Assembly: GCA_016714935.1 (NCBI GenBank)
Contig: JADKBU010000012.1
Coordinates: forward strand, 1-64,000
Origin: Candidatus Accumulibacter propinquus
GTDB taxonomy: Bacteria > Pseudomonadota > Gammaproteobacteria > Burkholderiales > Rhodocyclaceae
DNA: 64,000 bases
Reading direction: 5' to 3'
The position numbers and the translations under genes are program-made. Positions 42,740 through 51,262 of this stretch are shown here, one piece after another (the stretch's first letter is position 1; every line of letters starts with the position of its first letter). Under the pieces are notes generated by a model. It did not search any database. It was not told the DNA's origin and saw only the letters and a program-made list of their open reading frames with translations.

Positions 42740-43506
42740 GGCGCGCTGCTCAGGCGAGTGCCCAGCCAGGTCAGTCCGAGCGCGGGCAGCGCGGCTTGCA
42801 GCCGGGCCGGATCGGCAGTTGCCAGCAGCGACAGCTCACTCCTGCCCTGGGCCGCTTCTCCCGCGAGCCGAACGCACTGGCGTGCGACGGCATCGGCAAC
42901 ATCCACCAGCGCCGCCTGCGAACCGACGATCGGTTCCAGCACGGGGCAGAGAAAAGCATAGTGGGTGCAGCCAAGCACGATCTGGTCGACGCCGGCTGCC
43001 AGTAGCGGGGCCAGGTGGCGCCGCGCCTCTTCGACAAAGTCAGGCTCATCCAGGCGCAGGGTCTCGACTCGCGTTGCCCAGCCCGGGCAGGCCTCGATCC
43101 TGACTTGTACCTCGCCGGCGTGGCGCCGGATGAGCTGCGCCAGACGCCGGCTGCGGGCAGTCGAAGTGGTTGCCAGCACCGCAATCTGGCCACTGCGCGA
43201 CATTGCCGCCGCGGGTTTCACGCCGGGCTCCACTCCGACCACGGCCACATCCGGGAAGGCCTTGCGAAAAGCCGCGACGGCGGCCGCGGTGGCGGTGTTG
43301 CAGGCAACGACGATGACCCCACAGCCCCGCTCGACCAGATGCCTGCCAATCCGCAGAACCCTGCGACGAATGTAGGCGTCGTCCTTGTCGCCATAGGGAA
43401 GGTGCGCGGTGTCGGCAAGGTAAATCAGGTCGGCGCGCGGCAAGGCACGCGCGATGGCTGCCAACACCGAGAGCCCGCCGATACCGCTGTCAAATACGCC
43501 GATCAT
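42721..43506 (-). CDS. murI: Glutamate racemase
   Basis: 261 residues. It supplies D-glutamate for peptidoglycan. The family start MIGVFDSGIGGLSVL, the catalytic cysteines in VVACNTATA (Cys69) and VLGCTHYAF (Cys180), and DTAHLPYGDKD are all present. The start is ATG 43504-43506. It overlaps the flavoprotein gene downstream. Confidence 0.97.
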   Translation of the reverse strand: MIGVFDSGIGGLSVLAAIARALPRADLIYLADTAHLPYGDKDDAYIRRRVLRIGRHLVERGCGVIVVACNTATAAAVAAFRKAFPDVAVVGVEPGVKPAAAMSRSGQIAVLATTSTARSRRLAQLIRRHAGEVQVRIEACPGWATRVETLRLDEPDFVEEARRHLAPLLAAGVDQIVLGCTHYAFLCPVLEPIVGSQAALVDVADAVARQCVRLAGEAAQGRSELSLLATADPARLQAALPALGLTWLGTRLSSAPCLVVA

Positions 43507-43650
43507 CCCGCATACCACGGTGGCGTGCGTGTCGCGTCCTCCGCACTCTCGCTCCGGAGCAACGCCGCCCTCGCGCCGCCGTAGAGCGGCACCCGCCATG
43601 CGTGTTGCAGCCGACGGAGCAGATGTTCAGACAAGCGCCTGGCCAGCCTG

Positions 43651-43995
43651 CTAGCGTGCCGCAACGACCGCGATTTCTATCAGGTAGTCGCAATTGCTCA
43701 GTTTCGCTTCGACGCAGACACGGGCCGGCGCGGTCCCGCGCGGGACCCATCGGTCCCAGACCGCGTTCACCGCAATCATGTCGTCGATATCGCGAAGGTA
43801 GATGGTGACCATCAGCAGCCGAGTCTTGTCGCTGCCGGCACATTCCAGCAGCTTTTCGACGCCGGCAAGGACCTCGAGTGTCTGTGTGGCGACGTTGGCA
43901 TCAAGCGTCTGCGGCGTCTCGACGAGATAGATCGTGTTCCCATACGCGCAAATGTCCGAATACCGTTGCGTCGTGCCGTGCCGCTCTATCGCCAT
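43651..43995 (-). CDS. RidA/YjgF-family protein
   Basis: 114 residues starting at ATG 43993-43995 with GGAG 9 nt upstream. The chorismate-mutase-like fold is shown by IYLVETPQTLDANVATQTLEVLAGVEKLLECAGSDKTRLLMVTIYL and the end PARVCVEAKLSNCDYLIEIAVVA, with the key Arg in P-A-R-V. RidA hydrolyses reactive enamines and imines from PLP enzymes. The C-V-E-A-K-L signature and lack of the usual G-x-x-P end place it among the YoaB-like paralogues (Rid7 group). It follows fumarase by 68 nt. Confidence 0.88.
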   Translation of the reverse strand: MAIERHGTTQRYSDICAYGNTIYLVETPQTLDANVATQTLEVLAGVEKLLECAGSDKTRLLMVTIYLRDIDDMIAVNAVWDRWVPRGTAPARVCVEAKLSNCDYLIEIAVVAAR

Positions 43996-44063
43996 ACGAA
44001 CTTTCTCCAACGAAGACGAAGCCGGCGCGGGGCCGGTTGGGCGCCTGCGAAGCACGGGGCTCT

Positions 44064-45584
44064 TCAGGCGATGGCCACCGGGATCTTGCCGATCCTGGCC
44101 TGCCATTCCTTCGGCCCGGTGGTGTGAACCGAAGTGCCGGTGGAATCCACCGCTACGGTCACCGGCATGTCCCGGACGTCGAACTCGTAGATCGCTTCCA
44201 TGCCGAGATCGGCGAAACCGACCACCCGCGCCGTCTGGATGGCCTTGGCGACGAGATAAGCCGCACCGCCAACGGCCATCAGGTACGCCGACCGGTGTCT
44301 TCTGATCGCCTCGATCGCTGTCGGCCCGCGTTCAGCCTTGCCGACCATCGAAATCAGCCCCGTCTCGGCAAGCATCATCTCCGTGAACTTGTCCATGCGG
44401 GTCGCGGTGGTCGGTCCGGCGGGTCCAACCGCTTCGTCGCGAACCGGGTCAACCGGACCCACGTAATAAATGACCCGGTTGGTGAAGTCGACTGGCAGCT
44501 TCTCGCCGTTGGCGAGCATGTCCTGGATGCGCTTGTGGGCCGCATCGCGACCGGTCAGCATCTTGCCGTTGAGAAGCAGCGTCTGGCCCGGTTTCCAGGC
44601 CGCGACTTCCGCTGCAGTCAGCGTGTCCAGGTTCACGCGCGTCGAGGTTTCGGTGTTGGGCGTCCAGTTGACCTTGGGCCAGTCATTCAGGTCGGGAGGG
44701 GTCAGCACCGCCGGCCCTGAACCGTCGAGGTGAAAGTGTGCGTGCCGTGTCGCCGCACAGTTCGGGATCATCGCCACCGGCAGGCTCGCCGCATGCGTCG
44801 GGTAGTCGAGAATCTTGACGTCGAGCACTGTCGTCAGGCCACCCAGGCCCTGCGCACCGATACCGAGGGCGTTGACTTTCTCATAGAGTTCAAGGCGAAG
44901 CTCCTCGACGCGATTTTTCGGGCCGCGCGCGATCAATTCATGGATGTCTACCGGCGCCATCAGCGACTCCTTGGCCAGCAGCATCGCCTTTTCCGGAGTG
45001 CCGCCGATGCCGATGCCGAGGATCCCCGGTGGGCACCAGCCGGCACCCATGGTCGGCACTGTCTTCAGCACCCAATCGACGATCGAGTCCGAGGGATTGA
45101 GCGCATAGAACTTGGACTTGTTTTCCGAACCGCCACCCTTCGCTGCGCAGATCACTTCGAGGTGGTGACCCGGGACGATCTCGTAATGCACCACCGCGGG
45201 GGTGTTGTCGCGCGAGTTGCGGCGTGCGCCGGCCGGGTCCAGCAACACCGACGCACGCAGCTTGTTGTCCGGGTTGTTGTAGGCGCGCCGGACACCTTCG
45301 TCACACATTTCCTGGACCGACAGGCCGGCCTCCCAATGGACGTCCATGCCGACCTTGAGAAAGATCACCGCGATACCCGTGTCCTGGCAGATCGGACGGT
45401 GGCCCTCCGCACACATGCGACTGTTGGTCAGGATCTGGGCAATGGCATCCCTGGCCGCCGGGCTCTGTTCGCGTTCGTAGGCGGCGCCGAGCGCCAGGAT
45501 GTAATCGAGCGGATGGTAGTAGCTGATGTACTGGAACGCGTCGGCAACGCTCTGGATGAAGTCTTCCTGCTTGATAGTCGTCAT
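44064..45584 (-). CDS. Class I fumarate hydratase (iron-sulfur)
   Basis: 506 residues, joining the alpha and beta domains of class I fumarases (FumA/FumB type). The [4Fe-4S] cysteines lie in NSRMCAEGHRPICQDTG, PNCAATRHAHFHLDG (substrate) and MGAGWCPPGILGIGIGG, and the beta part has GPTTATRMD. It hydrates fumarate in the TCA cycle. It is oxygen-sensitive by nature. The UPF0114 gene lies 48 nt upstream on the same strand. Confidence 0.95.
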   Translation of the reverse strand: MTTIKQEDFIQSVADAFQYISYYHPLDYILALGAAYEREQSPAARDAIAQILTNSRMCAEGHRPICQDTGIAVIFLKVGMDVHWEAGLSVQEMCDEGVRRAYNNPDNKLRASVLLDPAGARRNSRDNTPAVVHYEIVPGHHLEVICAAKGGGSENKSKFYALNPSDSIVDWVLKTVPTMGAGWCPPGILGIGIGGTPEKAMLLAKESLMAPVDIHELIARGPKNRVEELRLELYEKVNALGIGAQGLGGLTTVLDVKILDYPTHAASLPVAMIPNCAATRHAHFHLDGSGPAVLTPPDLNDWPKVNWTPNTETSTRVNLDTLTAAEVAAWKPGQTLLLNGKMLTGRDAAHKRIQDMLANGEKLPVDFTNRVIYYVGPVDPVRDEAVGPAGPTTATRMDKFTEMMLAETGLISMVGKAERGPTAIEAIRRHRSAYLMAVGGAAYLVAKAIQTARVVGFADLGMEAIYEFDVRDMPVTVAVDSTGTSVHTTGPKEWQARIGKIPVAIA

Positions 45585-45632
45585 TTCAGGCTCTCTCGTT
45601 GGTGGCGGCGAGGCATCGCCGCGGGTGTCGGT

Positions 45633-46190
45633 TCAATGCGGCGCAGCGTGCTGTGCCTTGCTCAGCGCCAGCGTCTGGGTCATGACCCGGTCCACCCAGA
45701 CCATCGCCAGTGCCGAGCAAAGAAAAAGCGCATGGATGATGACCTGCCACATGATCGTGTGCTCCGCCATGTTGGCCGCATTGATGAAGGTCTTCAGCAG
45801 GTGGATCGAAGAGATGCCGATGATCGCCGTCGACAGCTTGATCTTGAGGACTCCGGCATTGACGTGCGAGAGCCATTCGGGTTGATCGGGGTGCCCTTCG
45901 AGATCGAGCCTGGAGACGAAGGTCTCGTAGCCGCCAATGATCACCATGATCAGCAGGTTGGCAATCATCACCACGTCGATCAGCCCGAGAACCACCAGCA
46001 TCACCTCGGTTTCGCTGATGCGCGTGCTGCTGAAGAAAAGGTTTTGAATCAGGTGCGACAGTTCAAGCATGAACAGGTAGACATAGACGCCCTGGGCAAT
46101 GATCAGGCCAAGGTAGAGCGGTGCCTGTAGCCAGCGGCTCCAGAAGATGAACATCTCGAGTTTGTCAACCGTCGGTTTCATTGAGGCCAT
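45633..46190 (-). CDS. UPF0114 (YqhA/TIGR00645) membrane protein
   Basis: 185 residues with four membrane helices (about 21-40, 63-85, 118-135 and 145-165) and the family block GYETFVSRLDLEGHPDQPEWLSHVNAGVLKIKLSTAIIGISSIHLLKTF. The function is unknown. It is divergent from acs with a 258-nt gap; a TAGAAT box with upstream TG (46223-46231, minus strand) is a likely promoter element. It heads a unit with fumarase and RidA. Confidence 0.92.
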   Translation of the reverse strand: MASMKPTVDKLEMFIFWSRWLQAPLYLGLIIAQGVYVYLFMLELSHLIQNLFFSSTRISETEVMLVVLGLIDVVMIANLLIMVIIGGYETFVSRLDLEGHPDQPEWLSHVNAGVLKIKLSTAIIGISSIHLLKTFINAANMAEHTIMWQVIIHALFLCSALAMVWVDRVMTQTLALSKAQHAAPH

Positions 46191-46448
46191 TGGTTTTCAG
46201 TGCGGAATGATCCAAAAACACGATTCTAGCATCAATAAAAGGCGTCTTTTGGTTGTGCTGCAAGGCCCTGGCGTAAGTGGCCTGTAAGATTGGCGGCGTT
46301 TAATCTGAAGCGATTGGCGAGTCACACGGCCGGGTGAGCAGCGTATGATCTGCCTTCCGCTACGCGGGGGTTGCGAAGCATGGGTTCTTTTCGCGACTTG
46401 CTGCATCGAATTCTAGAATCCTCCACCAAAACCAACAGGAGATGGGAC

Positions 46449-48416
46449 ATGTCACTGAACGAGGCCGTAAATTTTTTTGAGCCTTCTGCCGAATTCGTCA
46501 AGCAGGCCACGATTTCGGGCATGGATGCGTACAGGGCGCTGTGCGCCGAGGCGGAAAAGGATTACACCGGTTACTGGGCCCGGCTGGCGCGCGAGCACGT
46601 GTCCTGGAAGACACCGTTCACGCAGGTACTCGACGAATCCAACGCACCCTTCTTCAAATGGTTCGCGGACGGCACGCTGAACGTCTCATACAACTGTCTG
46701 GATCGTAACGTCGAGGCCGGTCTCGGCGACAAGGTGGCCATCGTTTTTGAAGCCGACGACGGCGAGGTCAAGAAAGTTACCTACAAGGAACTGCTGTCGC
46801 GGGTAAGCCAGTTTGCCAATGGCCTGCGGGCACGTGGCATCAAGAAGGGCGACCGGGTGGTGATCTACATGTCGATGGGCGTCGAGGGCATCATCGCGAT
46901 GCAGGCCTGCGCGCGCATCGGTGCCATCCACTCGGTGGTGTTTGGCGGCTTCTCGGCCCAGTCGGTACGTGACCGGGTCAATGACGCGGGGGCCGTGGCG
47001 GTGATTACCGCCGACGAGCAATGCCGTGGCGGCAAGAAGATTCCGCTCAAGCCGGCCGTCGATGATGGCATCGCGCTGGGCGGCTGCGAGTCGGTCAAGA
47101 CCGTGATCGTTTTCCAGCGCACGGGTGGTGCCTGCCACATGGTCCCCGGGCGCGACGTCTGGTGGCACGACGTGATCGCCGGGCAGTCCGACGTCTGCGA
47201 ACCGGAGTGGGTCGGTGCCGAGCACCCCTTGTTCCTGCTCTACACCTCTGGCTCGACGGGCAAGCCGAAGGGTGTGCAACACTCGACGGGCGGCTACCTG
47301 TTGCACGCCATTGTGACCATGAAGTGGACTTTCGACCTCAAGCCGGACGACCTTTTCTGGTGCACCGCCGATATCGGCTGGGTTACCGGCCACACCTACA
47401 TCACCTATGGACCACTTGCCTGCGGCGGCACCGAGATGGTCTTCGAAGGCATTCCGACCTATCCGGATGCCGGCCGCTTCTGGAAGATGATCCAGGATCA
47501 CAAGGTCACTATCTTCTACACCGCACCGACCGCCATTCGCTCGTTGGTCAAGGCCGCCGATACCAATCCGGCGGTGGCGCCGACCCAGTACGACCTGTCG
47601 TCGCTGCGTCTGCTCGGAACGGTCGGCGAGCCGATCAACCCGGCGGCCTGGCAGTGGTATTACGACAGCGTTGGTGGCAGCCGCTGCCCGATCGTCGATA
47701 CTTTCTGGCAGACTGAAACCGGTGGGCACATGATCACGCCGCTGCCGGGCGTAACCCCGTTGGTGCCCGGCTCCTGCACCCTGCCCTTCCCGGGCATCCA
47801 GGCCGCGGTGGTCGACGAAACCGGCACTGAGCTCGATTGGGGCAAGGGCGGCCTGCTGGTCGTCAAGCGACCCTGGCCGGCGATGATTCGCAACATCTGG
47901 GGCGATCCGGAGCGCTTCAAGAAGTCGTACTACCCGGACGATTTCAACGGCAAGCTCTACCTCGCCGGCGACGGCTCGATACGCGATGTCAACACCGGAT
48001 ATTTCACGATCACCGGTCGTATCGACGATGTGCTGAACGTTTCCGGCCACCGCATGGGGACCATGGAAATCGAGTCGGCCCTGGTGTCCCATCCGATGGT
48101 GGCGGAAGCGGCCGTCGTCGGTCGCCCCGACGATCTGACCGGCGAGGCGATCTGTGCCTTTGTGGTGCTCAAGGGACCGCGGCCGGTCGGCGAAGCAGCC
48201 AAGAAGATGATCAAGGAGTTGCAGGATCACGTCGGGCGTGAGATCGGCCCGATTGCCAAGCCGAAAGATCTGCGCTTCGGCGAGAATCTGCCAAAGACGC
48301 GTTCCGGCAAGATCATGCGTCGCCTCCTGCGCTCGCTGGCCAAAGGGGAAACCGTCGCGCAGGACGTCTCGACGCTCGAAAACCCGGCCATCCTGGAGCA
48401 ACTGCGGGGTAGCTGA
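46449..48416 (+). CDS. acs: Acetyl-CoA synthetase
   Basis: 655 residues. It makes acetyl-CoA from acetate, CoA and ATP through acetyl-AMP. The P-loop LYTSGSTGKPKG (about 265), the acetate pocket region FWCTADIGWVTGHTY, DTFWQTETGG, and the regulatory lysine in KTRSGKIMRRLL (Lys621, acetylated by Pat-type enzymes) are present. ATG 46449 has AGGAG 7 nt upstream; a TAGAAT -10-like box lies at 46414-46419. A strong terminator follows. The genes downstream encode a regulator and a symporter of the acetate type, so this region probably serves acetate uptake and activation. Confidence 0.98.
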   Translation: MSLNEAVNFFEPSAEFVKQATISGMDAYRALCAEAEKDYTGYWARLAREHVSWKTPFTQVLDESNAPFFKWFADGTLNVSYNCLDRNVEAGLGDKVAIVFEADDGEVKKVTYKELLSRVSQFANGLRARGIKKGDRVVIYMSMGVEGIIAMQACARIGAIHSVVFGGFSAQSVRDRVNDAGAVAVITADEQCRGGKKIPLKPAVDDGIALGGCESVKTVIVFQRTGGACHMVPGRDVWWHDVIAGQSDVCEPEWVGAEHPLFLLYTSGSTGKPKGVQHSTGGYLLHAIVTMKWTFDLKPDDLFWCTADIGWVTGHTYITYGPLACGGTEMVFEGIPTYPDAGRFWKMIQDHKVTIFYTAPTAIRSLVKAADTNPAVAPTQYDLSSLRLLGTVGEPINPAAWQWYYDSVGGSRCPIVDTFWQTETGGHMITPLPGVTPLVPGSCTLPFPGIQAAVVDETGTELDWGKGGLLVVKRPWPAMIRNIWGDPERFKKSYYPDDFNGKLYLAGDGSIRDVNTGYFTITGRIDDVLNVSGHRMGTMEIESALVSHPMVAEAAVVGRPDDLTGEAICAFVVLKGPRPVGEAAKKMIKELQDHVGREIGPIAKPKDLRFGENLPKTRSGKIMRRLLRSLAKGETVAQDVSTLENPAILEQLRGS

Positions 48417-48560
48417 GCGACGCCCGACTGCCGCCCTGCTGTGCGGGTGCTGCACGGCGGCCGGCTGCTTCGTTCAGGGTAAGTTGACAGGCGTTGTCTG
48501 GCGCACGGTACGCAGGCCCTGACGGCAGGGTTTACCGGGTGGCCAGGCAGGAACTGTCTC

Positions 48561-48595
48561 GCAGGCCGGCGCTATTGGTGCCGGCCTGCCTTTTT
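48561..48595 (+). terminator. Rho-independent terminator after acs
   Basis: A perfect 10-bp stem GCAGGCCGGC/GCCGGCCTGC with a 9-nt loop (GCTATTGGT) is followed by CTTTTT. It lies 145 nt after the acs stop and 20 nt before the next ATG, so it separates acs from the DUF294-symporter genes, at least partly. Confidence 0.92.
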
Positions 48596-48615
48596 GTGCC
48601 GATCGAGGAGCAGGC

Positions 48616-50526
48616 ATGAACAACAGTGCGACGGAGATGCTGGTCGCGGCATGCATCGAGTTCCTGCAGGCTTACCCGCCTTTTGATCGGATGGAGGCGG
48701 AGGCGCTGCGCTTTCTTGCCGAGCATGTCCGGCTGGCACACTATCCGAAAGGCGCGCAGATCCTGTCGAGCGAGATGGGGGTGGCGCCAGTCCTTTATAT
48801 TCTGCAGCGCGGCAAGGTGCGGGTGAGGGCCAGCGGTGGTGCCGGCAACGTCGAATTCTCGGCGATCACGCTCGGTCCCGGCCAGGCCTTCGCCATCGGT
48901 GCGTTGATGGCGCAACGCCCGACTTCGAGCGCTTACGTGGCGCGCGAGGATGTCTTCTGCTACGAGCTGCCGGCCGACGATTTCTTTGCCCTTACCCAGC
49001 AGAGTACGGTCTTCAGCCTGTTCTGTTCGCAATACATTGCCGGCCTGCTCAAACAGTCGCAACAACAGTTGCAACTCCAGTTTGCGCAGCGCGCCGCCGA
49101 ACAGAAAACGATGAATTCGCCGCTGGCGGTGATCGTCAAGCGCGAACCGGTTTCGGTCCCGGCGGAAGCGTCGATTCGCCAGGTGGTCGAACTGATGGCC
49201 GACCGCCACCTGGGGTCGATGGTGATTGTTGATGCCGGCGAGCAGCCGGTCGGGATCTTTACCCTCTCGGATGTTCTGAAGCGCATCGTGCTCCCCGGCA
49301 GGTCGCTCGATCAGCCAATTTCCTCGGTGATGTCCACGTCGCCGCAGACTCTGCCGTTGGCGGCCAACGCCCACGATGCCGCGCTGGCGATGGCCATGCA
49401 TGGCATCCGCCACGTGCTGGCGGTGGATGAGGGCGGACGCCTCAAGGGCGTGGTTTCCGAGCGTGACCTGTTCAAGCTGCAAGGTGCTGGCCTGCGGCAG
49501 ATCCGGCATGCGATCGATGCGGCGACCAGCCTTGATGTGCTGCAGCACGCCCGCGAGGATGTCCGGCAATTGTCGCTGACGATGCTCACCGAGGGGGGGG
49601 GCGCGCAGGAGATCACGCAGTTCATCTCGACGCTGAACGACACCGTGACCCGTCGGATCATCGAACTGAATCTCGATCGACACGACCTCTACGGCATCGA
49701 CTGGGCATGGCTGTCGTTCGGTTCCGAGGGGCGCGACGAGCAGACCTTTACCACCGACCAGGATAACGGCATCGTCTTCATCTGCACCGACATCATGGAT
49801 CGCGAACTGACGCAGTTGCGCTTTCTGGAATTTGCCCGCGATGTCAACGCCGACCTCGATACCTGTGGTTTCCCGCTGTGCAAGGGCAACATCATGGCCA
49901 GCAACCCGGCCCTGTGCCTGACGCTGGAGGAGTGGGAGGAAAGGTTTGCCCACTGGGTGCGCACGCCGGAACCGCAGGCCCTGCTCAATGCCACGATCTT
50001 CTTCGACTTTCGGCCGCTTTACGGCAGGTTCAATCTGGCTCACCGCATGCGTCTCTCACTGCTCCGGCAGACGCGAGGCAATCCGTTGTTCCTGCGCATG
50101 CTGGCGCAAAACGCCCTCAGCGTATCGCCGCCGCTGGGCCGGATACGTGATTTCGTGACTGGCGCCGACCCCGAGCATCCCGGCACCATTGATCTCAAGA
50201 AATACGGGGTGCGCCTGTTCACGGACGCCGCGCGCGTTTTTGCGCTGGCGCACCAGATCGAGGCGACCAACACCGTGAGCCGTCTCAAGCGCGCCAGCGC
50301 CCTGATGAATTTTTCTTCGGATGACCTGGCGGCAAGCCTGGAGGGCTTCAATTTCATCCAGCTCCTGCGCCTGCGGCACCAGCATTTCGAACAGGAACAC
50401 GGGCGCCCGGGAGACAATCTGATCCGTCCGGACGAATTGAACGAGATTGAACGGCGCATTCTCAAAGAAGCATTCCGACAGGCGCGCAAATTGCAGGCGC
50501 GGCTGAAACTCGATTATCAGCTCTGA
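48616..50526 (+). CDS. cNMP-binding/CBS/DUF294 nucleotidyltransferase-like regulator
   Basis: 636 residues. In order: a cyclic-nucleotide-binding-like domain (about 25-145, ILQRGKVRVRA…), two CBS domains (about 170-290, IRQVVELMADRHLGSMVIVD and HGIRHVLAVDEGGRLKGVVSERDL), a DUF294 nucleotidyltransferase domain (about 325-470, FGSEGRDEQTFTTDQDNGIVF, as in GlnD) and a C-terminal DUF294 helical domain. Such proteins are taken to sense nucleotides and often sit beside VC2705-type sodium symporters; they may uridylylate or adenylylate a partner, but no substrate is known. The exonuclease-like gene starts 7 nt later. Confidence 0.92.
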   Translation: MNNSATEMLVAACIEFLQAYPPFDRMEAEALRFLAEHVRLAHYPKGAQILSSEMGVAPVLYILQRGKVRVRASGGAGNVEFSAITLGPGQAFAIGALMAQRPTSSAYVAREDVFCYELPADDFFALTQQSTVFSLFCSQYIAGLLKQSQQQLQLQFAQRAAEQKTMNSPLAVIVKREPVSVPAEASIRQVVELMADRHLGSMVIVDAGEQPVGIFTLSDVLKRIVLPGRSLDQPISSVMSTSPQTLPLAANAHDAALAMAMHGIRHVLAVDEGGRLKGVVSERDLFKLQGAGLRQIRHAIDAATSLDVLQHAREDVRQLSLTMLTEGGGAQEITQFISTLNDTVTRRIIELNLDRHDLYGIDWAWLSFGSEGRDEQTFTTDQDNGIVFICTDIMDRELTQLRFLEFARDVNADLDTCGFPLCKGNIMASNPALCLTLEEWEERFAHWVRTPEPQALLNATIFFDFRPLYGRFNLAHRMRLSLLRQTRGNPLFLRMLAQNALSVSPPLGRIRDFVTGADPEHPGTIDLKKYGVRLFTDAARVFALAHQIEATNTVSRLKRASALMNFSSDDLAASLEGFNFIQLLRLRHQHFEQEHGRPGDNLIRPDELNEIERRILKEAFRQARKLQARLKLDYQL

Positions 50527-50533
50527 TCATCTC

Positions 50534-51247
50534 ATGACTTGGTTCTCCAGACTCTTCGCCGGCCAGAGCGCTCCAGGCGTGGCCCTGACTACCAGACAGC
50601 AGCAGTGCATTGCCGCCTGGCAGCAATTGCCTGCCCCGGACCTGCGCCGCTCGCACTATCGCTGCCGCTACGTGGTGGTCGACGTCGAAACCAGCGGCAT
50701 CAATGTCAGGACCGACCGCTTGTACACGATTGGCGCGGTGGGGCTGGTCGACGGACAGATCGATTTCAGGGATACCCTGCAACTGATCCTGGCCAGTGCC
50801 GCACCGACCAGCGAAGCGGCAACGGCCGCCGGCGACGCAGTGCCTGCGCCGGTGGCCGGGCCGCAGGCGGTCGAGGCACTGATCGCCTTTCTGCAATTTG
50901 TCGGCAAGGCGCCACTGGTTGCCTACAATGTGCCGTTCGTGGCGGCGATGGTCGAGCGCGTGCTCGCCGAGGGCCTGGGAATCGAGTTCGCGTTACCGTG
51001 GATCGATCTGGAATGGGTCATGCCCGACCTGTTTCGCGACATCGACAGTACGCAGGGGCGCCTGGACGCCTGGCTCACGCATTTCGAAATCGACAGCATC
51101 CACCGCCACAACGCCGTCTCCGACGCCTACGCCACTGCCCAGTTGTTGCAGGTCACGATTGCCCGTGGCGCGCGCAAAGGTTTCGAAACCCCGGCCAGTC
51201 TGCTTGAGCTCGAGAAGGCTCGTCGTCATCTGCACCAGAGCAGCTAG
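50534..51247 (+). CDS. DnaQ-fold 3'-5' exonuclease-like protein
   Basis: 237 residues. ExoI motif VVVDVETSGIN (about 47-57) and ExoIII motif HNAVSDAYATAQ are clear, so the DEDDh fold is safe. The ExoII motif is odd: families read H/Y-N-x-x-F-D, but here AYNVPFVAAMVER has Val instead of Asp. If the metal-binding Asp is truly missing the protein may be inactive or use another residue. It lies between the DUF294 protein and the symporter (15 nt away), so it belongs to the same unit and probably has a regulatory part in it. Confidence 0.85.
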   Translation: MTWFSRLFAGQSAPGVALTTRQQQCIAAWQQLPAPDLRRSHYRCRYVVVDVETSGINVRTDRLYTIGAVGLVDGQIDFRDTLQLILASAAPTSEAATAAGDAVPAPVAGPQAVEALIAFLQFVGKAPLVAYNVPFVAAMVERVLAEGLGIEFALPWIDLEWVMPDLFRDIDSTQGRLDAWLTHFEIDSIHRHNAVSDAYATAQLLQVTIARGARKGFETPASLLELEKARRHLHQSS

Positions 51248-51262
51248 GAGGGCGGCTCCGCG

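Noticed and set aside
46686..48455. 589-codon minus-strand frame opposite acs
   Set aside because: Antisense shadow of acs with no homology.
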